DNA of 64,000 nt from Lentibacillus persicus (GTDB lineage Bacteria > Bacillota > Bacilli > Bacillales > Amphibacillaceae). Made by a program: the position numbers and the translations under genes. Within the stretch, counting starts at the first letter, position 1. Each line of letters begins with the position of its first letter. The DNA lies in contig NZ_FOMR01000008.1 in the NCBI RefSeq assembly GCF_900112705.1, forward strand, positions 1 through 64,000, in the 5' to 3' direction. Positions 1 through 7,748 of the stretch are shown here, piece after piece. The notes beneath the pieces are model-generated. The model was not told the origin of the DNA, did no database searches, and was given only the letters and a program-made list of their open reading frames with translations.

Positions 1-192
1 CCGTATCAGCACTCAAAGGATGACGCATACTCAAATTTGATTATATTACATGAGTCCGTTCATCGGTTGATACATTTAAAAGACAATGAGAAAATCAAAA
101 CTCTAATCAAAATTTTGGAGCTTAGCAAAAAGCAAATTCAAAAGGTAAATGAATTACGGAAACAATGCGAAAATGACTTAATCTTAAATTAG
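1..192 (+). CDS. C-terminal part of a group II intron-encoded protein (HNH end of reverse transcriptase/maturase), cut by the window edge
   Basis: An open frame runs from the first base to a TAG at 190-192. Its 63 codons contain a YSNLIILHESVHRLIH stretch, which resembles the end of the HNH endonuclease domain (SNLVLLH..VHxLIH) found at the C-terminus of LtrA-like intron proteins. The call rests on this motif together with the intron RNA domain V/VI that follows directly. The start and the RT and maturase domains lie outside the window, so activity cannot be judged. Confidence 0.7.
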   Translation, partial: PYQHSKDDAYSNLIILHESVHRLIHLKDNEKIKTLIKILELSKKQIQKVNELRKQCENDLILN

Positions 193-325
193 GATAAACA
201 GCTTCATTTCACAATACATAGAACTGAGTGAATTGGACTAGTTGGAACGCCGTATGAGGTGAAAGCCTCACGTACGGTGTGGGCGAGGGGAAAAGGGAGC
301 GATAACTTCAAACCCTTACCTATTC
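193..325 (+). mobile_element. 3' end of a group II intron (domains V and VI)
   Basis: The stretch at about 243-281 folds as a domain V hairpin: CGCCGTATGAGG and CCTCACGTACGGTGTG pair around a GAAA tetraloop. It is followed by a purine-rich domain VI-like segment ending near CCTTACCTATT at about 313-324. Order and spacing after the intron protein stop codon fit bacterial group II introns. The catalytic triad reads CGC instead of the commoner AGC, a variant known in some lineages. The exact 3' splice boundary is inferred. Confidence 0.7.
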
Positions 326-390
326 GTATGAATAAGTCTTGGCGTCCGTTCATACATAAGAGCCATTTTATTGAAGAAGGGGGTACATTA

Positions 391-1137
391 ATGACAAAAC
401 AAATAAAGCGTTTTGAAAATAAGGTGGCACTAGTAACAGGTGGGCGTTTAGGGATTGGACGAGCCATCGCCCGCAGGTTGCATGACGAAGGAGCGACTGT
501 AATTACCGCACAGCGCGGCAAGGATGAAGAGTTTGACTGGGTTGAGGCAGATTTCTCGGATCCAGATTCACCAGAGCGAATCGTTAAAGAAGTCATCGCT
601 CGAACAGGCCAACTCGATGTAGTGATCAACAATGCCGGCATGATGCAGGAATTATCGATTGAAGAGATGAGCGTTGAGGATTGGCAGCGTAATCTCAGCG
701 TTAATCTGACAGCTCCTTTCCTGATGATTCGAGCAGCGTTGCCTTACCTGCGTCAAACGAAAGGTAGTATAGTCAATACTGGATCGACAGAGGGGCTAGC
801 TGCCAACCCACAGCATGCGGCTTATTGTGCGTCTAAAGCTGGTCTTCATGGACTGACCCGTTCGGTGGCAGTAGACCATGGTCATGAAGGCATTCGTTGC
901 AATGCAGTGGCACCTGGTTGGATCGACACGGAATTAAACAATGATATGATTGAAAACCACCCAGATGTAGAGGCTTTCCAACGCGATATCGCACGCATTC
1001 ATCCTACAGGCCGTACAGGTTTACCCGAAGAAGTAGCAGCGCTCGTGGCATTTCTTGCATCCGATGAAGCTGGGTTTATCACAGGTCAGGTATATACTGT
1101 GGATGGCGGAAGAATGACTAAGTTGAGTCTCCCTTGA
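391..1137 (+). CDS. SDR family oxidoreductase
   Basis: A 248-residue short-chain dehydrogenase/reductase, a soluble NAD(P)-dependent enzyme of unknown substrate. Visible marks are the cofactor motif TGGRLGIG at residues 16-23, the NNAG motif near residue 80, the catalytic YCASK (YxxxK) near residue 150 and the C-terminal PGWIDT and GQVYTVDGG motifs. The ATG at 391 is chosen because GAAGAAGGGGG lies 7-8 bases upstream. An upstream in-frame start at 259 would lie inside the intron RNA. The gene stands alone just behind the group II intron end, so the intron appears to sit in its 5' region and may affect its expression. The family is certain, the substrate is not. Confidence 0.88.
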   Translation: MTKQIKRFENKVALVTGGRLGIGRAIARRLHDEGATVITAQRGKDEEFDWVEADFSDPDSPERIVKEVIARTGQLDVVINNAGMMQELSIEEMSVEDWQRNLSVNLTAPFLMIRAALPYLRQTKGSIVNTGSTEGLAANPQHAAYCASKAGLHGLTRSVAVDHGHEGIRCNAVAPGWIDTELNNDMIENHPDVEAFQRDIARIHPTGRTGLPEEVAALVAFLASDEAGFITGQVYTVDGGRMTKLSLP

Positions 1138-1312
1138 ACAAGGGTTTTATATTGTTCCTGCCAATTGCTCTATAAATTTTAAACATAAAACAACAATCGG
1201 GCGCGATTGCAGAAGTAGTTCCTTTGCTTAAGTGGCCAGGGTGAGTGTCTTCTAAAATACAGGAAACGTATATTATGTTATGATAAAGAAAATACAAAGT
1301 GGCGGTGATTTT

Positions 1313-1579
1313 ATGGGATTTATTGAATCGTCAGAAGAACTTATGAATCGCATAGAAAATATGGATCGTGATAATTCAGTTTTTCAATTTTCTATCCCGG
1401 GAAAAGGAAAATTTACTCTTGTCCTACAGGAAGAGGATGAGAATTCAATCAAATCCGATGTAGAAAAAAACCCTCAACTTAAGCAGATGATCGAGGAAAG
1501 CAAAAGTGAATATAAAAAAGGAAAAGGTATGTCAACATCAGAGTTATTAAATTCACTTTCTGCAAAGAATTTCGAATAG
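1313..1579 (+). CDS. Putative antitoxin of a RelBE/ParDE-like pair
   Basis: An 88-residue, highly charged, probably all-alpha protein with no motif I can name. Start ATG 1313 follows a GGCGGTGAT Shine-Dalgarno-like stretch. An in-frame ATG at 1280 has no ribosome site. Its stop overlaps the next start as TAGTG. The small acidic protein directly upstream of a RelE/ParE-like ORF, in overlapping arrangement, is the usual layout of type II toxin-antitoxin modules. The antitoxin role is inferred from position only. The lack of a visible ribbon-helix-helix or HTH leaves it uncertain. Confidence 0.5.
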   Translation: MGFIESSEELMNRIENMDRDNSVFQFSIPGKGKFTLVLQEEDENSIKSDVEKNPQLKQMIEESKSEYKKGKGMSTSELLNSLSAKNFE

Positions 1580-1860
1580 TGGGTACCCAAAATATAATCT
1601 GGCTCTCAGCTGTAAGAGATAAGCTACTACAGTTTAGGAGTGAACATTTTACATCAGAAGAGACTCTGGAATTCATATTTAAATTGATTTTAGATACTGA
1701 GGAATTTTTAAAAAATGAGCTTGTTGGAGAAACCTATACAGAGGAATTTGGAATCTATAAGGGTTTATCCCGAATCGTTGTTAGAAAATTTCGGGTGTAT
1801 TATGAAAAAAATCAAGATAACATCATAGTCCTCGGTATATTATTTCCTGGTGAAAAATAA
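1579..1860 (+). CDS. Putative RelE/ParE family toxin
   Basis: A 93-residue protein beginning with GTG inside the stop codon of the upstream gene (TAGTG), so the two are translationally coupled. The C-terminal half, SRIVVRKFRVYYEKNQDNIIVLGILFPG, has the beta-hairpin signature of the RelE/ParE fold (R-x-FRVYY...IIVLGILF), followed by a short tail. Toxins of this fold either cleave mRNA at the ribosome or poison gyrase, and I cannot tell which applies here. A terminator hairpin lies just downstream, closing a two-gene unit. The family call is moderate and function is untested. Confidence 0.55.
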   Translation: MGTQNIIWLSAVRDKLLQFRSEHFTSEETLEFIFKLILDTEEFLKNELVGETYTEEFGIYKGLSRIVVRKFRVYYEKNQDNIIVLGILFPGEK

Positions 1861-2254
1861 ATATTTTTGTAGCAATAAAAGCCCTGATGTTATTGTAGAT
1901 GGGCTTATTTTTTATCGAAACAGGGAAACCCTGTACTAAACAAATGGGCGCGGTTACTTAACAGTGTTTTTTACGAAATGAGTAAAACCCCCGTTAAACT
2001 CACTTGGTTATTTTATCGTTGACAGACATATTGATGATGCATTGCTAACTTGCCTTAATGGTTGCAGGGACAGCAGCTTTTTTAATAACTATTACTAAAT
2101 TTATTACTTTATCGAGGGCTATAGATGTACAGTGTTATGTTTGTAAATGGGACATATTGTGACCTATAGTGAAGGGAATTTCTATATAAGAACAGATAAT
2201 ATTAAAACATGATATAATACTTTTAAGACCAATAAAGAATGTGAGGGATGTGTT
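1861..2254. other. 394-bp intergenic region with a decayed repeat of a small membrane gene
   Basis: No intact gene is seen. After the terminator at 1880-1915, bases 2049-2114 nearly match 7867-7932, the 3' end of a small membrane-protein gene. They share TGCCTTAATGGTTGCAGGGA and TTTTTTAATAACTATT. This copy lacks a base in the final codons and has no upstream reading frame. A TATAAT at 2213-2218 and GTGAGGGA at 2241-2248 probably serve the gene that follows. Confidence 0.6.
1880..1915 (+). terminator. Terminator after the RelBE-like pair
   Basis: AAAAGCCC and GGGCTTATTTTTT arms flank a loop of about 16 bases just after the toxin stop codon. The arms are short but the T-rich tail is good. Confidence 0.5.
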
Positions 2255-2542
2255 GTGTTATATGATGTTCTTCAAGAAAAGCGTGATGTGATTTTGAAAA
2301 TAGCGGATGAATACGGTATTCAAAATGTACAGATCTTTGGTTCTGTTGCAAGGCTGGAGGATGGATCTGCAAGTGATCTTGATTTACTTGTGGAATTTGA
2401 AAAGGGAAGAAGTTTGTTTGATTTGATTCGTTTTAAACAAGAAGTTGAAGATCTGTTAGACGTTAAGGTTGATGTTGTAACAGAAAATTCAATTCATTGG
2501 AGTATGAGGGATGAGGTATTAAACGGAGCAATTCAATTATGA
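2255..2542 (+). CDS. mntA: MNT-domain nucleotidyltransferase antitoxin (MntA)
   Basis: A 95-residue minimal nucleotidyltransferase. The signature GS-x10-DxD is complete: GSVARLEDGSASDLD at about residues 30-44, followed by LLVEFEKGRSLFDL typical of the MNT family. GTG start with GTGAGGGA seven bases upstream. In characterised MntA/HepT modules, MntA uses ATP to AMPylate a tyrosine of the HepT RNase and so blocks it. The downstream gene is a HEPN protein starting inside this stop codon (ATGA). An intact active-site motif argues for a working module. Confidence 0.88.
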   Translation: MLYDVLQEKRDVILKIADEYGIQNVQIFGSVARLEDGSASDLDLLVEFEKGRSLFDLIRFKQEVEDLLDVKVDVVTENSIHWSMRDEVLNGAIQL

Positions 2543-2868
2543 AGGATGACAATGTTTATTTGCGTCATATTTTGGAGTGTATAGAAAATATTGAATCATA
2601 CGTCCCCAATGGCGAAAGTGACTTTTTCAGTTCAAAATTAATACAGGATGCGGTAATTCGCAATCTGGAAATTGTCGGAGAGGCAACTAAACGTATATCA
2701 CAGGATTTTCGGAAGCAACACCCCCAATTACCGTGGCGCGAAATGGCTGGATTAAGAGATATTCTAATTCATAATTATTTTGGGGTGGACAATAGAATTG
2801 TTTGGAATGTGGTTGAAAAAGAAATACCAACATTAAAAGAACAAATAACAGATTTACTAAATGGATAA
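2539..2868 (+). CDS. hepT: HEPN-domain toxin (HepT, DUF86)
   Basis: A 109-residue all-helical HEPN protein. The RNase motif R-x4-H-x-Y is present as RDILIHNY near residues 74-81, preceded by VGEATKRIS and LPWREMAGLRD, which are typical of the DUF86 group. Known HepT proteins are RNases, neutralised by modification of the tyrosine in this same motif. The gene overlaps mntA by four bases (ATGA), so both come from one mRNA. No truncation is seen. Confidence 0.88.
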   Translation: MKDDNVYLRHILECIENIESYVPNGESDFFSSKLIQDAVIRNLEIVGEATKRISQDFRKQHPQLPWREMAGLRDILIHNYFGVDNRIVWNVVEKEIPTLKEQITDLLNG

Positions 2869-2995
2869 TAGGCTATAAGAAGGCTTTGATTCTTAAATCT
2901 TAGGCCTTTTAATTCCGTTCAGAATTAAAAGTGTATTTAAAACAAGTATCTTAAGCAACCGCGCGCACTAATTAGTGAGTGGGCCCTTTTGAATA

Positions 2996-3325
2996 ATGTC
3001 AGAATATTGCAAAATACGTTTTTGTTACCAACGTTTAATGCTATTTGACACACCAGAGAAAGGCTATTGTATTCACGCTTTAAATGCCATTTTCTTAAGT
3101 TCCAAAAATAAATGGATCCGGATAGATGCCCGTGGAAACAAAAGGGGTATTGATGCGCAGTTTTCAATTAACGAAGAAAAATTAGCTTTTAAGGCCAACG
3201 AAGATAAGGATGAAAAGGATTATCCTATGATTTATGTCAATCCTCACCCCAAGACACTTTCTACCTTGAAAAACCATACAGATGCAGTGGAAATGTATAA
3301 ACATCATTTACCGGCATATTTATAG
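2996..3325 (+). pseudogene. C-terminal remnant of a transglutaminase-like protein
   Basis: The frame reads GYCIHALNAIFLSSKNKWIR then IDARGNKRGIDAQFSINEE, which resembles the C-terminal catalytic half (His and Asp region, HALNAIYL..W..LDARGNK) of transglutaminase-like putative cysteine proteases. The part holding the catalytic cysteine is missing, and the first 18 residues look unrelated. No ribosome site precedes the ATG at 2996. I read it as a 5'-truncated relic, although a short ORF of 109 codons remains open. Confidence 0.6.
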
Positions 3326-3412
3326 TTCTGCTGTTATACCAGCTAATATTAGAAAAGATTGTTCAATCATAGGGCGCTAATCAGGAATAAAAATTGCATA
3401 CAAGGGGCTACT

Positions 3413-3988
3413 ATGGACTTAAAAAACGAGCGTGATATATTAAATTTAATTAGTGAAGATGAATGGATGATGGATATCTTAGCAACAGCTAAATCATTAC
3501 ATTTGCCAGACTGGTGGATATGTGCCGGTTTCATACGATCAAAGATTTGGGATACTTTACACGGGTATCGTGAAAGGACACCTACACCGGATATTGATGT
3601 CATCTACTTTGACAATATAAATATAGATGAAGCTGAAGAAAAAAGATTGGAACAAAAGCTTATTAATATACAACCTAATGAACCTTGGTCAATTAAGAAC
3701 GAAGCAAGAATGCACGTTGCTAACAATATATATCCTTATTCATCTTCTGTGGATGCCATATCAAAATTCCCGGAAACAGCGACAGCTTTAGGGCTGAAGC
3801 TAGATGAGTATGATAATTTGATGTTAGCTGCCCCTTATGGAGTTGACGATTTAATAAATTTAGAGGTAAAACCGACCGGATTTTTCACAAATACTAGAAA
3901 ACGGGCTGCTATTTATGAGGAACGAATAGTTAAGAAAAATTGGAGCTCTAAATGGAATAAGATAAAGGTTCAGCACATTACCTTATAA
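3413..3988 (+). CDS. Nucleotidyltransferase family protein (COG3575/DUF925-like)
   Basis: A 191-residue protein with the family pattern W-W-I-C-A-G-F-I-R-S-K-I-W-D at about residues 33-46 and PTPDIDVIYFD at about 57-67, in which DxD is the probable metal-binding pair of a polymerase-beta-like nucleotidyltransferase. Start ATG 3413 follows AAGGGG at the right distance. Members of this family are widespread single-domain proteins with no known substrate. It has no operon partner and lies between remnants. The family call is good, the role is unknown. Confidence 0.75.
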   Translation: MDLKNERDILNLISEDEWMMDILATAKSLHLPDWWICAGFIRSKIWDTLHGYRERTPTPDIDVIYFDNINIDEAEEKRLEQKLINIQPNEPWSIKNEARMHVANNIYPYSSSVDAISKFPETATALGLKLDEYDNLMLAAPYGVDDLINLEVKPTGFFTNTRKRAAIYEERIVKKNWSSKWNKIKVQHITL

Positions 3989-4080
3989 TACAATCCTAAT
4001 TATTCCATCAATATCAGCTAATATCAGAAAAACACTGTAAGGATGTCGGATATTCAAACGTGAAAGGAGTATTAGATTCT

Positions 4081-4455
4081 ATGCCTAAAAGAATGTTGTC
4101 AACAGTAGTATGTGTTGGACTGCTATTTTTGGGATGTATGTTGATGTTTGGAAACGCCAATAATCTTGAATCTCAAACAAAAACGGAGCACTCAGCACAT
4201 CATAAATTAAGTCAATATTCTTCTAAAGCTGATGAAAAAAAGCAACAAAAAGCCAAAAAACCTTTTGTTACCCCTGAATATCCTGTTCAAAAGTTTATTT
4301 GTATTTCCCCAGGGGAGACAGCACCTCCAGAGGCGGCAAATGCTTATATCACAGAAAAAGATGGACCACAACCAAAAGCAAAACCACTACCTAATGCAGA
4401 CCCTGATAAAGCCATTGTTATAATGCAATTACCAAATCATCCATCAACAAAATGA
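4081..4455 (+). CDS. Small secreted or membrane-anchored protein of unknown function
   Basis: A 124-residue protein with an N-terminal hydrophobic stretch (about residues 6-24, VVCVGLLFLGCMLMF) after positive residues MPKR. It may be a signal peptide or an anchor; LFLGC is a poor lipobox. The rest is hydrophilic, rich in lysine and proline, with segments KKQQKAKKPF and PQPKAKPLPNADPDK. Start ATG 4081 is about 11 bases after AAAGGAG; an in-frame GTG at 4060 overlaps that site. I recognise no family. Confidence 0.55.
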   Translation: MPKRMLSTVVCVGLLFLGCMLMFGNANNLESQTKTEHSAHHKLSQYSSKADEKKQQKAKKPFVTPEYPVQKFICISPGETAPPEAANAYITEKDGPQPKAKPLPNADPDKAIVIMQLPNHPSTK

Positions 4456-4574
4456 AACGAGGACTTTGCTTAACAAGTTTGTTCGCGCCATTCTCGAATA
4501 AGAAGGCTTCCTTCTTGAATCAAGTAGAGGATTTGAAGATTTATGACTAATAGTTAAAGGGGAGAGGGAGGGGT

Positions 4575-4904
4575 ATGTTTCTATTTATTTTGGTTGTCTT
4601 CTTTATCCTTCCGATAATTTCTCTTGTTTTAGGTGCAATTGGATATTTCGTTTTTAAAAACATTTATATAACACCTGGAATTATTGCAATAGCTACAATC
4701 GTGGCGACTTTTACAGTATTTAATTCATTTTGGTTTTGGTCTGTATTATATACATTGCTATCCCTTATATCAGGGGCAATAGAGGAAACAGAAGCTGATT
4801 CTGACATACAAAAGATGATTAAACAGGCGTTGGGACCATACCGGGGGATACTGGAAACTATCATTGGAAAACGAATATCGCGCTGCATCGGTATGCCCAA
4901 TTAG
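4575..4904 (+). CDS. DUF2651-like membrane protein, 3' end replaced by nucleotidase-derived sequence
   Basis: Residues 1-72 form three hydrophobic segments (FLFILVVFFILPIISLVLGA, then IITPG..IIAIATIVATF, then FWSVLYTLLSLISG), with the arrangement of the short Bacillus DUF2651 proteins. GGGGAGAGGGAGGGG lies just upstream of the ATG. From about residue 74 the sequence changes to ADSDIQKMIKQALGPYRGIL, which belongs to the linker of a 5'-nucleotidase-like enzyme, ending at an out-of-frame stop. The ORF thus looks like a fusion of an intact membrane gene with a pseudogene fragment. Whether the last 35 residues matter is unknown. Confidence 0.55.
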   Translation: MFLFILVVFFILPIISLVLGAIGYFVFKNIYITPGIIAIATIVATFTVFNSFWFWSVLYTLLSLISGAIEETEADSDIQKMIKQALGPYRGILETIIGKRISRCIGMPN

Positions 4905-5278
4905 AAACAACGATGGATAATTTGCTCCTTTAGGCGCTTTTAGATGTATCCGGCGCAGAACTTGCATTTTCCAACGGGTGGCGCTATGGAGCGCTTATTG
5001 TTGGGCCAATTACGCTGAACGATTTATGGAATTATGGAATATGGCACCGACTAATCCATCCCAAAGGACTGCGTATTCAGGATTTATTTATCGGCGACAA
5101 ACGAGTGGATAAAAACCGAACCTATAGTGCGTCGTTTGTTACTACCCAAGGCGTCCCCAAAAAGTATGGAACCAATCGCCGTGACCTCAATGTCCATGCA
5201 ATCGATGCCTTAAAACAATATATCGAAAAGACCGAAACCGTATCCCCTGCATTAAATGGTACGGTACAGGTAGTGTAA
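4789..5278 (+). pseudogene. Remnant of a bifunctional metallophosphatase/5'-nucleotidase (C-terminal domain)
   Basis: Pieced together over two frames, the sequence reads IQKMIKQALGPYRGILETI, a one-base frameshift near 4870, NIALHRYAQLETTMDNLL, an in-frame TAG near 4931, then ALLDVSGAELAFSNGWRYG and GPITLNDLWN, then an internal deletion, then FIGDKRVDKNRTYSASFVTT and DLNVHAIDALKQYIEKTE. These are hallmarks of the 5'-nucleotidase C-terminal domain (5_nucleotid_C). A frameshift, a stop and a deletion make it a clear pseudogene. The metallophosphatase domain is gone. Confidence 0.8.
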
Positions 5279-5563
5279 TGGCTTAGGGACAAGCATTTAT
5301 GTATTTCGCTGGTTAAACGATGTGACATCAAAAACTTCTTATCCTAGGGGAAGGTACCTGTGCTATACGGATAGTAGATAAACAGCAGTCGCACAATAAG
5401 GTGGCTGTTAATTCGACTTCACTAATATAAAGGTCTGGGTCAACACCAACAAATACAAAGCAGGTAACATGTTGTAGTGTATGTTGGTCCATCATCGACG
5501 TCTTAACTTAGTTACCGGGTATTTGTAATCTAGCTAGGTCTTATGAATTTTATATTCATAAGA

Positions 5564-6292
5564 TTATTTTGACAAGGTATATTTGTCAACTGTCTTAATT
5601 TTATATCCAATTCCCCTAACCGTCGAGATCATATTGCCTGCAGAACTAGAAACACTGTTTAATTTTTTCCGCAAACGATTAACTAGGGTATATAATACCC
5701 AGGTATCGACAGCGGAGTCATCTCCCCATATTTTTTTCATCAAAAATTCTCGAGAAAATACTTTATTGGGCTCTTCAGCTAAAATACACAACATCTCAAA
5801 TTCTGTTGGTGTCATATTCACGTTAACCTCGTCTACTGTTACCTGATAAGTATCACGATTGATTGCTAAAGGAGAAAGAATGAGTAGATCTTTTGACTGC
5901 ATTTTAATCTTTTTGTAACTATTGCTTGTAGCACGACGCAATATAGCTTTAATACGCAAAACCAATTCCCTTGGACTAAAAGGTTTAACGATATAATCAT
6001 CCGCTCCTGCTTTGAACCCTTGGATACGACTGGATTCATCGCCTTCTGCTGTTATTATAATTATTGGTGTTTTTTTATCCTTACGTATCTGTTTAGCTAC
6101 AATAATACCATCTTTTTTTGGCCACATAAGATCCAATAAAATAGCATCATAGTCTTTTTTAAATGCTAGGTTTAGGGATTCCCTTTCATCCTTTGCTTCT
6201 TCCACCACGAAATTCTCCCGTTCCAAATGCATTTTGATAAAACGACGCATTCCCATCTCGTCATCAACTACTAAGATTCTTGGGCATTCCAT
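5564..6292 (-). CDS. OmpR/PhoB-family response regulator, orphan
   Basis: A 242-residue two-domain regulator. The receiver has acidic D10/D11, phospho-acceptor D54 (ILLDLMWP), T81 and K103 (IVKPFSP). The C-terminal winged helix (about 145-235) has TPTEFEMLCIL and the TVRGIGYKI wing. Start is the internal ATG at 6292, eight bases after AAGGTGG; an in-frame ATG at 6310 overlaps that site. It is a transcription factor normally driven by a membrane histidine kinase. No kinase gene lies on either side, which is unusual because such pairs are generally adjacent. The partner may be elsewhere or lost. Confidence 0.88.
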   Translation of the reverse strand: MECPRILVVDDEMGMRRFIKMHLERENFVVEEAKDERESLNLAFKKDYDAILLDLMWPKKDGIIVAKQIRKDKKTPIIIITAEGDESSRIQGFKAGADDYIVKPFSPRELVLRIKAILRRATSNSYKKIKMQSKDLLILSPLAINRDTYQVTVDEVNVNMTPTEFEMLCILAEEPNKVFSREFLMKKIWGDDSAVDTWVLYTLVNRLRKKLNSVSSSAGNMISTVRGIGYKIKTVDKYTLSK

Positions 6293-6559
6293 TTCTACAA
6301 CCACCTTCATACATAAAATTCAGTGCAAAGTAATAATTAAAGGATGCAATAATTATTATAGAATAATTCTATGAATTTCTTATGAAAAGAAAGTATTAAC
6401 TAAATCTCTACCACAGTGTTTTTCAATGTGGTCTCCTATATATGGAGAAAAACATTTTGAAACGAATTTTCATTGATGAATACAAACATTGAGAGTTATT
6501 TAAAAAGAAAAATAAAGATGGAATCCGTCCGGTAGTTAACAAGGGAGAAGAGTGTTTCC

Positions 6560-6730
6560 GTGACTGCGGAAATTGGGAAATGGATTCAAAATATAAATTC
6601 AGAATATTTATTTAAAAATGAAACTGATTTATGTATCAATCCGTATTTTATTATTGGAGATGTTCGGAATGAAACCAAATGGGCACCTAAACTTGTAGAA
6701 AACGTTAATTTTGGTTGTCAGGGAGGGTGA
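6560..6730 (+). CDS. Small unknown ORF coupled to the membrane protein downstream
   Basis: A 56-codon frame beginning with GTG 6560, about ten bases after AAGGGAGAAG, and ending three bases before the next ATG. Its final codons carry the GGGAGGG ribosome site of the next gene, which suggests translational coupling. The peptide (TAEIGKWIQNINSEYLF, then FIIGDVRNETKWAPKLVENV) matches nothing I know. It could instead be the tail of a decayed longer gene. Confidence 0.35.
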   Translation: MTAEIGKWIQNINSEYLFKNETDLCINPYFIIGDVRNETKWAPKLVENVNFGCQGG

Positions 6731-6733
6731 TAA

Positions 6734-7048
6734 ATGAAAAAAGTTATTAGCTGGTCAATATTATCATCCATAATAATTGGTCTAGTTGTTTGGGTTACAA
6801 GTATTATTTTCACATTTTCATATAGTGAATGGAGTTTTTTCATTGGTCTGGCCTTATCGGTTGTACTTTTCTTTTTTAATAGCAGTGGGGGTGCTTTATC
6901 TAAAGGAGCAACGCTGGAGGCAAGCGAGTCCGGATGGAAAATCCAGAAAGAAAATAACGAATTGAAAGTAAATGTTGGTGTCGTGTTCTATGGCTCTGTT
7001 CTTTATACTATTATCAGCTTAATCATTAAGATTATCTTGTATTTTTGA
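6734..7048 (+). CDS. Small membrane protein with three predicted helices, unknown function
   Basis: A 104-residue protein with hydrophobic segments at about residues 7-29, 34-50 and 82-102, and a polar stretch between (KGATLEASESGWKIQKENNE). The ATG at 6734 follows GGGAGGG at the correct spacing. It lies in a run of small membrane ORFs in the accessory zone: a coupled ORF before it, a CPBP protease remnant after it. I recognise no family. Confidence 0.6.
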   Translation: MKKVISWSILSSIIIGLVVWVTSIIFTFSYSEWSFFIGLALSVVLFFFNSSGGALSKGATLEASESGWKIQKENNELKVNVGVVFYGSVLYTIISLIIKIILYF

Positions 7049-7089
7049 TACTAAGTGATTTCATTTTATTACAGAAACGGGGGCGCTAA

Positions 7090-7299
7090 TACGATAGTGA
7101 TAAACTTCTTCGTTTTATAGTAGCGTTATTTGTGTTCTCCACTTTATTTGCATTTGTACATCAGGGATATATACTATTTGGGTTTGTATTAGGAATGGTT
7201 TTTGGGATTGTTTTTGGAATATCACGGTCTTTGGTACCTGTAATACTCCGCCATATTATTTGGAATATATTTGCACTTTTCTACTTCAACTATATTTAG
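7090..7299 (+). pseudogene. C-terminal remnant of a CPBP-family intramembrane protease
   Basis: The frame after a TAA at 7087-7089 reads FIVALFVFSTLFAFVHQGYI, then LGMVFGIVFGISRSLVPVIL, then RHIIWNIFALFYFNYI, and ends in TAG. This resembles the last helices of CPBP (CAAX protease/bacteriocin-processing) enzymes, with the typical FAxxH and LxPxILxHxxxN motifs. No start codon or ribosome site precedes it and the N-terminal EExxxR motif is absent, so it is a fragment. CPBP proteins are often linked to bacteriocin immunity. Confidence 0.55.
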
Positions 7300-7339
7300 A
7301 TCACAGTTGCCAATAGTTCCGTTAAAAGGAGTGAATTTG

Positions 7340-7681
7340 TTGGAATATAAACAAGTTGATGATTGCTTTATTGTTAATAACCCCAAGGATTTGCTCTCCG
7401 CGTTAAATAACAAAGAAGATTATATTATAATTCACGAAGATTATAAAGAAGAGTTCGAGAAAAATACTCAATTGCCCCTTACGGAAAGAGAAGAAATAGC
7501 TTTTCAACTAGGATTCCGTGGTTGGGCTGGAATTTGGGGAGGATTATTTTTTCATATTATCAATTTCTTTAGCAAAGGAAGTAAGCAACAAAAGAAAATT
7601 GACAGCAAAATCCGCAAATACCACGTTAAAAAATTAAAAGAAAATGAAATTCTCTTGTACCTACGTCAATCGGAGTATTAA
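7340..7681 (+). CDS. Unknown protein with a C-terminal hydrophobic segment
   Basis: A 113-residue protein. I choose TTG 7340 (EYKQVDDCFIVNNPKDLL) because AAAAGGAG lies about eight bases upstream. A longer frame from 7271 overlaps the CPBP remnant and lacks a ribosome site. The N-terminal half is polar. GFRGWAGIWGGLFFHIINFF near residues 68-87 could be a membrane-associated helix, and the tail is very basic (KGSKQQKKIDSKIRKYHVKK). No family is recognised. Confidence 0.55.
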   Translation: MEYKQVDDCFIVNNPKDLLSALNNKEDYIIIHEDYKEEFEKNTQLPLTEREEIAFQLGFRGWAGIWGGLFFHIINFFSKGSKQQKKIDSKIRKYHVKKLKENEILLYLRQSEY

Positions 7682-7748
7682 GTATCGGGCGCAAATGACG
7701 AACAGATGTATTTAATAGCAAGGCAAATGGGAATAGAGGGGGATTTTA

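Noticed and set aside
259-390. N-terminal extension of the first SDR from 259
   Set aside because: These codons overlap the intron domain V/VI RNA and the good ribosome site is before 391.
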